Shown here one piece after another: positions 1 through 6,500 of a DNA stretch of 7,569 nucleotides. The notes beneath the pieces are model-generated. The model was given only the letters and a program-made list of their open reading frames with translations, made no database searches and was not told the DNA's origin. The stretch spans positions 1-7,569 of the forward strand of contig CAXLMP010000082.1 of the NCBI GenBank assembly GCA_964187655.1, read 5' to 3'. The position numbers were made by a program, and so were the translations under genes. Position 1 is the first letter of the stretch; every line of letters begins with the position of its first letter. The DNA is from Lentimonas sp002292345 (lineage in GTDB: Bacteria; Verrucomicrobiota; Verrucomicrobiia; Opitutales; Coraliomargaritaceae).

Positions 1-1553
1 ACACCGGGTTCGCTGTTTAGCTTAATGGATCCGCCGAGTATTTCACATAAGCGCTTCGTGATAGCCAAGCCGAGCCCCACACCTTCGTATTTTCTAGTGG
101 CTGATGAGTCCACCTGCGTGAAAACATCAAATAGCTGCGTTTGATCGTGTTCGGAAATACCGATTCCAGTATCTATGACGGAACACTCAATCACACCAAT
201 GTAGCCGTCATGTTTACTGCTTTCATTGAAATTAATAAATTCTATTCGTATTTCTATTGATCCTTCATTGGTAAACTTAATCGCATTACCAATAAGATTG
301 GTTAAGATTTGCCTGAAACGGCTAGGGTCGGATTCAACAAACGTGGGTACACCTTCATCCACGTTAATAATTAAATCGACGGATTTGTCGTTCAATTGTT
401 CTTGTAATAGTTTGATTACATTTCCTAATACTTCGCGAATATTAAAGTTCCGTTTTTCGATCGTCAATTGGCCTGCTTCAATTTTAGAAAAGTCCAGAAT
501 GTCATCCAAGAGTCGTAGTAGGGTATTACCGCTATGGTGAATGATATCGATGAATTCCTGCTGCTCCTGATCCAGTTCAGTGTCGCACAATAGCGAAGCA
601 AAGCCGATCACTCCATTCATCGGCGTGCGGATTTCATGGCTCATCGAGGCGAGGAATTCCGATTTGATTCGATTGGCCTGCTCGGCGGCCTCTTTGGCGG
701 CACTCAAGCTTTCAGCTTTTAGCTTTTGCGCTTCTGATAGTCGCTCATGTAAGCGCCTTTCGCGATCTTGGGCGAGGGTGCGTTCTTCTTTTTCAGTGTT
801 GAGCTCTTTAACTCGAGTAGAGAGTTCATCGGAGGTAAGCCGAAGTCGGCTATTTGATTCTTGGATACGCTTCAGCATCTCATTAAATGCCTGTGAAAGT
901 CGGCCCAGCTCGTCGCTGCTAATATGCTGCGAACGTAGGCTGTAGTTTTCGGTTTGAGAGACTTCATCCGCGACTTTGGCAAGCTCCTCAACCGGCGCTG
1001 TAACGCTGCGGAGATAGCCAAGTGCCAGTTTAATTGCGAGCGCGGTGCTTAGAATGATTGTCACTACTGAGGTAATGAATAAGCTGAAAATAGCGGAAAT
1101 GACGGGTTCCTTCGAAGCCACGACCAGTACGCGGCCAATCGTGTCGCCGTCTAAATAAACGCCCCGTTCGACTGACAAGCATCGAGAAAAAGGGCCGCTT
1201 TCATCGGGTGTTGGTAATATGTCGTGTATGTGCTGAGCGTCTGGCTGACTATATTCGGCAAATATCGTACCATCGTTGTTGTACAGCGCCGCCGCCTCGA
1301 TGTACGGTTTAAATCGCAGCGTAGAGAGTGTATTCAAGGCTTCAGATTTAGAATTAAATATGAGCGAAGCCGATACGTTTGAAGCAAGCAGTTCGGTGGT
1401 GGTCTCAATCTCACTTACAAGTCTATTATTTGCAAATCGAGCTTGAGTGATGATTGTAATCACTCCGCTAAGGGTCACAGCAAAAAGCGCTGCACATGTA
1501 ATAATCAGTGTCAGCTTGTTGCGTACCGATAGATCTGAAAATCGCGTGTGCAT
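1..1553 (-). CDS. CHASE8-HAMP sensor histidine kinase, 3' end cut by window edge
   Basis: This frame is open from an ATG at 1553 to the window edge, giving 517 complete codons with no stop. Reading the translation: residues about 13-36 and 151-178 are hydrophobic membrane segments. Residues about 40-148 lie between them in the periplasm and match the CHASE8 sensor pattern (an ASLIFNSKSEA stretch, then YIEAAALYNNDGTIFAEY). Residues 179-231 are a HAMP linker (P187, DELGRLSQAFNEM). Residues about 228-300 form a charged coiled coil. The H-box is SHEIRTPMNGVIGF with phospho-acceptor His306, the N-box is NLIGNAIKF with N423, the G1 box is DTGIGIS with D461, and the G2 box is GVGLGLAI from G491. The protein breaks off at GGSIKLNSEPG, so the end of the ATPase domain and any receiver or Hpt domain lie outside the window. 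All catalytic boxes seen are intact. The start lies 6 bases after the YfiR-like gene, so it is probably translationally coupled. It is likely regulated by the periplasmic YfiR-like partner; the response regulator is not visible. Confidence 0.95.
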   Translation of the reverse strand, partial: MHTRFSDLSVRNKLTLIITCAALFAVTLSGVITIITQARFANNRLVSEIETTTELLASNVSASLIFNSKSEALNTLSTLRFKPYIEAAALYNNDGTIFAEYSQPDAQHIHDILPTPDESGPFSRCLSVERGVYLDGDTIGRVLVVASKEPVISAIFSLFITSVVTIILSTALAIKLALGYLRSVTAPVEELAKVADEVSQTENYSLRSQHISSDELGRLSQAFNEMLKRIQESNSRLRLTSDELSTRVKELNTEKEERTLAQDRERRLHERLSEAQKLKAESLSAAKEAAEQANRIKSEFLASMSHEIRTPMNGVIGFASLLCDTELDQEQQEFIDIIHHSGNTLLRLLDDILDFSKIEAGQLTIEKRNFNIREVLGNVIKLLQEQLNDKSVDLIINVDEGVPTFVESDPSRFRQILTNLIGNAIKFTNEGSIEIRIEFINFNESSKHDGYIGVIECSVIDTGIGISEHDQTQLFDVFTQVDSSATRKYEGVGLGLAITKRLCEILGGSIKLNSEPG

Positions 1554-1559
1554 GAATTT

Positions 1560-2090
1560 CTAGAAATTAACCACCTCCGCGTGGCGCAACAGGTTTCCGC
1601 TTATTTCAAGTCCACTCGCTTTGACGGCGGCGAGATTGACCGAAAATGCTAAGTGATCATCGATCACTTCGACCAGAATCATGGCGCCGGCTTCAAACAC
1701 ATTCGGCTCTGTAGTCACGGTCAGGGTCGGCAACTTGTCTAATTCATCTCTGACTTCAATGAACTGTTGTAACTGCTGCTTTGGTATGACGATGACTTGG
1801 CAGTCAACAGCTATACTGTCCTTGTTTTGACGATTGATCTCAACTTTACGCCCCTGCGTCTCTTGGCCCTCAATTATTTCGAAGGCATCGGCGAGCGCGT
1901 CATCATTCCATAGGGTAAATACAAACGGTGTCGTGGCCGGCGGCCACTCCGTGAATTTTGCAATATTATAGATCAGCAGCGCTTTGCCTTGATTCTCCTC
2001 AATCACTGGCCGGTCTTTGGCGGCAAAGATCGTGCCTGTCGATAGCAACACACACAATGCCCAAAAGAAGCATTTCTTTATGGGCTGCAT
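1560..2090 (-). CDS. YfiR family (DUF4154) periplasmic protein
   Basis: This 176-residue protein starts with a signal peptide (KK at 5-6, a hydrophobic stretch 8-22, likely cleavage near A23/A24), so it should act in the periplasm. The remainder follows the DUF4154/YfiR pattern: GKALLIYNIAKFTEWP at 35-50, a beta-rich segment around FVFTLWNDDALADAF at 56-70, DCQVIVIP at 96-103, a central LTVTTEPNVFEAGAMILV at 123-140, and the closing SVNLAAVKASGLEISGNLLR at 150-169. In Pseudomonas, YfiR is a periplasmic inhibitor of the CHASE8-HAMP-GGDEF cyclase YfiN. By analogy this one should hold or release the CHASE8 kinase encoded directly downstream. Only one cysteine (C97) remains after signal cleavage, so the disulfides reported to stabilise Pseudomonas YfiR cannot form within a monomer. 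The ATG sits 9 bases past the upstream stop and has no clear Shine-Dalgarno sequence, which fits coupled translation. The family call is strong; the partner is inferred from context. Confidence 0.9.
   Translation of the reverse strand: MQPIKKCFFWALCVLLSTGTIFAAKDRPVIEENQGKALLIYNIAKFTEWPPATTPFVFTLWNDDALADAFEIIEGQETQGRKVEINRQNKDSIAVDCQVIVIPKQQLQQFIEVRDELDKLPTLTVTTEPNVFEAGAMILVEVIDDHLAFSVNLAAVKASGLEISGNLLRHAEVVNF
1571..1578 (-). promoter_or_regulatory. Distant Shine-Dalgarno-like GGAGGTGG before the kinase gene
   Basis: On the minus strand the last codons of the YfiR-like gene contain GGAGGTGG, a strong anti-16S match, but 17 bases separate it from the kinase ATG at 1553. That is longer than the usual 5-10 base spacing. 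No closer start is possible because the in-frame codon two upstream is followed by the stop at 1562-1560. It may help ribosomes re-initiate after the upstream stop, or the match may be fortuitous within the coding sequence. Confidence 0.3.
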
Positions 2091-2099
2091 GTCGTCTAA

Positions 2100-3215
2100 T
2101 TAAAAGCTCAGGACAAAGCTAGCCGAGAAGCGCCAGTCTTCTGATGGCTGCGGGCCGTTGAGGTCTTGGTAGAAAGGCGCACCCGCCTCAAGCTCTAGAA
2201 AAGTATTTTCAAGTCGGCCCCGAGGGTCTTTTAAGCGCAACCCAACCAGCGCCAGTAATTTAGTGCCGCCAAAATTATCAGGTTTCACCACTGCTGCTGG
2301 GTAGCGGTCTGTGTCAGGATTGTAAGGTAAGTCAGTGTCTTTTCCGCTGATCTCATCCCAGACGACACCATTAATACGTATAGAGGGTTCAAGCCAGTCG
2401 GTCAGGGCGTAACGGGTCCAAATGCCAGCTTGGTACACATTGCCCAGACGATAGTCGCGATCATTTTTGCCGGTACGGAGGGTCATGTTTAAATCGGCAC
2501 CATAGGTCCAGTCGCCCGCAACTCCAAAGTAATTGATTGAAGGTTTAATGTCGTAGGTGCCAGAGCCGAGTTGCATGGTATAGGGCAACTGATTGTCAGG
2601 ACCAGGACCAGGTGTGTCGCCTGTTTCGTCAATAGATCCAGTTGGAAGGCTGATTCCAAGACTCAGAAGTAGATGGTTATTATTATCGAGCTTTTTAAAC
2701 CATGAGATCGCAGTTTCTATGTCTCCGAGGCCTTCGCTGACAATCGTGAATTCCTCGAAGCCCTCCTTGTTGCTTATATGTTCTGATGACTGTCGGATGT
2801 AAGGGATACTCAAACTCAAAGTGATTTGTTCCGAGAGAGTGTATGCAGTCTTAAATTGTGTGGCCTCTTGTTCAATGACTGTCGGCACAATTGGAAAATT
2901 CTTATCGGTTTGCGTTCCTCCGGAAAGCAGCACTTCGCCAAACGACAGGTCCTTTGTGCCGTCCATGTAACCATCGAATCTTACCTTGACGTAACTGGTA
3001 CTGAAGTGGAAGCGACTGCTATCTAAATATCCTAGAGGCGCACCCTGCCCACCAGTCTTAAAAGCAGCGTGATCCGCATACGAGCGAATGATCTTTGCGT
3101 TGAGCAGGTCACCAAGGCTCATATTAGCCAGGTCGACCGGAGGTGTTTGGCCGAAGGCACTCGAGCCCATAGCTAAAAATAAATACGCGAGTAGGTAGTT
3201 TTTAATGGTTTTCAT
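2100..3215 (-). CDS. Outer-membrane beta-barrel protein, transporter/MetA-like family
   Basis: This 371-residue first gene of the operon has a clear signal peptide (MKTIKN, hydrophobic 7-17, cleavage near FG|Q at 22-23), which supports the ATG at 3215 although no good ribosome site precedes it. The rest alternates short amphipathic strands with turns and ends in FSASFVLSF, a C-terminal aromatic beta-signal recognised by the BAM machinery. Segments such as SLPTGSIDETGDTPGPG (189-205), LPYTMQLGSGTYDIKPSINY (210-229), TDWLEPSIRINGVVW (272-286) and PFYQDLNGPQPSEDWRFS (347-364) match my memory of the proteobacterial 'transporter / phenol-degradation MetA-like' barrel family. No substrate can be assigned. 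Just after the signal peptide, DLANMSLGDLLNAKI (28-42) resembles the DL-x-x-LSLEELLN-x-x-V motif found before the plug in many TonB-dependent receptors, although no plug domain follows. With the YfiR and CHASE8 genes downstream it is probably the outer-membrane input component of the sensor. Confidence 0.8.
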   Translation of the reverse strand: MKTIKNYLLAYLFLAMGSSAFGQTPPVDLANMSLGDLLNAKIIRSYADHAAFKTGGQGAPLGYLDSSRFHFSTSYVKVRFDGYMDGTKDLSFGEVLLSGGTQTDKNFPIVPTVIEQEATQFKTAYTLSEQITLSLSIPYIRQSSEHISNKEGFEEFTIVSEGLGDIETAISWFKKLDNNNHLLLSLGISLPTGSIDETGDTPGPGPDNQLPYTMQLGSGTYDIKPSINYFGVAGDWTYGADLNMTLRTGKNDRDYRLGNVYQAGIWTRYALTDWLEPSIRINGVVWDEISGKDTDLPYNPDTDRYPAAVVKPDNFGGTKLLALVGLRLKDPRGRLENTFLELEAGAPFYQDLNGPQPSEDWRFSASFVLSF

Positions 3216-3380
3216 GATGTGAATTGGCTGCAGTTAATAAATTTAATACTTCTTACAGAAAAATTAGACATGAGAGCAAGTTTTTTAAACACAGCTGCAT
3301 AACGGATCTGGTAGAGTGCCGCTGCGCCTTTGCGCCCCTCGGGGTAGCTATTTTATTCCCGCCGCGATCGAGCAATTAGC

Positions 3381-3415
3381 CCGCTGAGCCCAATAAGGTA
3401 AGCATGGCTCCGCGG
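3381..3415. repeat. Imperfect 10-bp inverted repeat (hairpin) in the divergent region
   Basis: CCGCTGAGCC (3381-3390) pairs with GGCTCCGCGG (3406-3415) at nine of ten positions, leaving one T-C mismatch and a 15-base loop. It is not followed by a T-run on either side, so it is not a simple intrinsic terminator. It could be an RNA structure in the leader of either divergent transcript or a protein-binding site. Confidence 0.5.
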
Positions 3416-3490
3416 ACTTCACGAAAAGCAATGGTAGGCCTCTTTTTTACCTCTTGAAACTTTCTCACGAGTTGGTGAAGTTGATGCACA

Positions 3491-3503
3491 GGCTACCGTA
3501 GGC
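3491..3503. repeat. Short operator-like dyad GGCTACCGTAGGC
   Basis: The 13 bases are palindromic about the central C except for one symmetric mismatch (positions 2 and 12). It lies 82 bases upstream of the large secreted-protein gene, where a regulator could bind. A dyad this short can arise by chance, and no second copy was noticed in the region. Confidence 0.25.
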
Positions 3504-3585
3504 AAGTCTCAGGTTTCTTTATAGGATTGCGAAAAGAGTACGCTTAGATAACCAAGCACACATTTTAAATAAATCACTGGATAAT

Positions 3586-6500
3586 ATGTATTGTAGGTTA
3601 TTAGTAATCGTAACCATGGCCCTTTGCAGTCATGCGGTCGTCGCCAGCGATACGCCGCCGGTATCGTCAAAGAATTATTCCTATCTCTATTTTGAGAATG
3701 GCTATCCGACCCGGTTCAACCATCGCCGTCCGCAGAGCGAGGCAAACTTGGTGGCGCGCGCGAATCCAGATCTAGTTTTTCAGACGGGTTACTACAGCGT
3801 AGTACTGGATTGCGATGATATTACGCTCAAGGGTTACGACGCACTGCTTGGGTCTGACTACCGGACTGCACTGAATCAAGACGTCACTGTAGTTACAGAG
3901 GCGGGACTCACCCTGAAAGTGACGCAGGGTGGGGTTGAATACACTTGTACGGGGGCGCTGGTGCAGGCCACTAATAATGTCGATAATGTACGGCTGATAG
4001 AAAGTGGGCAGTATGTGAAGCGCATTGATCACTTGGGGCTGGTCTTTAAAGATGCGCAGGACAACGAACTGTTGGTGGATGATGAGTGCCGCTTGGAAAT
4101 TAATGCGTGGCCGGATCGCATGACGTTCGTGTTGGATTTTACCAGCGAGACCGCCAACCCTATCACCAACACTACAGTCGAAGTGCAATCACCGGATGGT
4201 GTGACGCACACCGCCGACTCGCAGACGAACAAGGCGCGTTTGACCCTGAAGCCGCAGGAGGATGCCCAGCTCTCGACACTAAACCCCAGCGAGTACGTGA
4301 CGCAGGCCACCAATCTACAGTCGGCTGCGGCGCTGACGGTGAGTTTCGATCCAGACACGCATGCCTTTAATATCGATGTCCCAGCAGACTCGGTCAAGTA
4401 TCCCTCTGCTGCTGGGCGAGTGGATGAATACCTGCTCGAAGTATCGAATCCGCTGTCCGAGGTTACCAATATACCCTTACGCTTTATTCAGCCAACTCCG
4501 CGTGCGATCACCGGAACGGTGATGCTTCTTAGTGATGCCGACAGTGGTCGTCCATTGGGGATCCCAGTGCAAATCTCAAAAAATTGGCATGGCAGCAGTG
4601 CAAATGTCCATCAGGGTCAATGGCTCCGCGGTTCCACCATGCTCACGCTGCAACCAGGCGCTACACAGCGAATGAAGTTGCGACTGGTATATGGATATTG
4701 GGGCGGGGCAGGCACGGTGTCGCACTCGCAACTTTCGCTGATTGGTTACAATGCTAATTGGAAGTGGGACGAGAGCGCGCTCGGTGCCTGGGGCGAATCA
4801 CTGACCTTTGATCCGACTCAACATCTGGGCGGGGCCTTTCTGGATGATATACGCCCAACCTTCACCAATAGCTATGACAATACTGGAGCCTATAAAGATC
4901 CGGGCATTATTAACACCACTCACAACTGGACCGAGAATATCGGCGGTGGTGATTTTCTGATCTATCGCGACAGCGACAACAAGTATCGATGGCTGAAGCG
5001 CCTAAAGACTTGTTACTACCAAACTGGCCCGAACCAGACAGAAGTGCACTATTCTGGTGTGACCGATGACGATAAAATACGAGTCAATTATACCAGCCGG
5101 ATGATGTCCACGCTGGACTACCATCGCCATTTTCATGCCTATAATTATGAATTCCTTCAGGACGTTACGGATCCAACACGGTTAACCTTTTTTCAGATGG
5201 CGGCCGATTACTATAATACTGCGTTGTATGATAACTATTACATCGGCGATACCTCTGGCTTGCTGGCCACCGAGAATATTAATGCGGTAGTCGATCCAAT
5301 CGCTGGAGGTAATACATATAAAGGAGATCCGATCTCTATGGATGGCAAGTGGCTCAGTATTGATGACTCATTCGGTAATTCTGGAGCTGTTACTGCGTTA
5401 GCGCTGCGTGGCCTGATTCCGCTTAGCTCTACTTTGAACGGCACAAGTTTGCCGCTGCACCTGCACAAATACGGACGCAGTTGGGGTAGCCGCGCTCCGA
5501 GCATACTGTTCGATTTTAGCGCTGATTCAGTTAGTCGCTCCTACAGTGCAGGGGATGTGGTCGCGGGTGAAATTCAGTTCATTTTACCACCTCAACACGT
5601 AGACAATTATTGGGGTAGCGACGGTGAACTAATTGCTCGCCTCAGCGGCTATGGCGATGCCAACTGGCAACCGGTGCGCGACGAATTGGTCGAAAATATT
5701 CAAATGGCTGTCAGCGTGCATCAGGGTACGCTGCAGGATAATTATCCGCTGGTAATCCAAGCGGCCACAGGGAAACGAGTCTTGACCGACTTTACTGTGA
5801 CTCGTGGCGGGATCGGTCATGTCCCATTACTCTTAAAGGGCGCGGATGCTGGCTTGGAGCTCAAGGTGCAACGCTACAGCTCCGGTGCCTGGGTCAATCT
5901 GGAAGCGGTGGATACCGAGGCCGACACCTATTACCAGGCGGTGCTCAATGCCGATGGTAGCATGGATTATAGCTTCAGTATCCCGCGTCCCGCTGGCCAA
6001 CACGATCTTGATTCTGCTTGGCGCTTACGGGTGATCTACGCCAACTTGCCGACGGTGGATTCGCCTCTAGTACAGTGGCTGGATCTTGGCACTGCTAATA
6101 GCGTGGTTGGCAGAGGGTCTCTGTGGTTTGGCGATACGCAATTTGTGAAGCACCCTGACAGTGAGTGGACCGTCACAAACGGTAGCTTGTCAAACACTAG
6201 CGCCACCAATACACGAGTGGCTGAGGGCACTCTGGCGCGGATTATCAGCGTCGATTCCGGTGCGGCCAATGGTGATCTGCTGACGCTGAGCTTCGATTAT
6301 ACACTGAACGATCCCAGCGAAGCCTTATATGTGCACCTGTGGGGCTTGATCGGTACTGCCGCAAGTAGCCAAAAAATAATGAATCTGGCAGCGACCAATG
6401 GTAACGCGTGGTATGAAGATAGTGTGGACATGGCGATGACCAACCTTGCAGATGGTGTCGTCACTAATGGTGCTGCGAGCACCGCCGCCGTCGCGCTCAG

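Larger units (their letters stand above)
3216..3585. other. Divergent intergenic region, 370 bases
   Basis: This stretch separates the minus-strand sensor operon from the plus-strand 1180-residue gene and should carry both promoters. I see no ORF with coding character. The two ends are AT-rich (about 3230-3295 and 3560-3585) and the middle (about 3315-3415) is clearly GC-rich, with an imperfect hairpin at 3381-3415, a TGCGCC direct repeat (3323-3328 and 3331-3336) and a CCCCTCGGGG inverted repeat at 3335-3344. A T6 run lies at 3443-3448 and a 13-bp dyad at 3491-3503. No convincing paired -35/-10 boxes could be assigned on either strand; if the organism is a verrucomicrobial lineage its promoter consensus is poorly known to me. 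Confidence 0.6.

Noticed and set aside
226..945. Plus-strand ORFs opposite the kinase gene (226-540 and 580-945)
   Set aside because: Their products are Ser/Arg-rich and lack domain character, while the opposite strand carries intact H, N and G boxes of a histidine kinase.
3317..3350. Minus-strand GGGGCGCAAAGGCG as a c-di-GMP-I (GEMM) riboswitch, attractive beside a YfiR gene
   Set aside because: Only the CGCAAAG piece is similar. The upstream CACAGGGCAAACC element, the GAAA tetraloop and the downstream receptor stem are not found in the right order on either strand.
3443..3448. T6 run as part of an intrinsic terminator with the 3381-3415 hairpin
   Set aside because: The run begins 27 bases after the hairpin and would terminate transcription in a divergent promoter region; no stem directly abuts it.
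3586..3630. Lipoprotein signal around TMALC (Cys14) in the large protein
   Set aside because: The residues before the Cys do not fit a lipobox (Leu at -1, Met at -3) and the hydrophobic stretch continues past it to a normal VVA cleavage site.
3772..4469. Minus-strand ORFs (4188-3772 and 4469-4029) inside the large exported protein gene
   Set aside because: They are antisense shadows of a continuous, compositionally consistent 1180-codon gene and have no ribosome site or recognisable domain.
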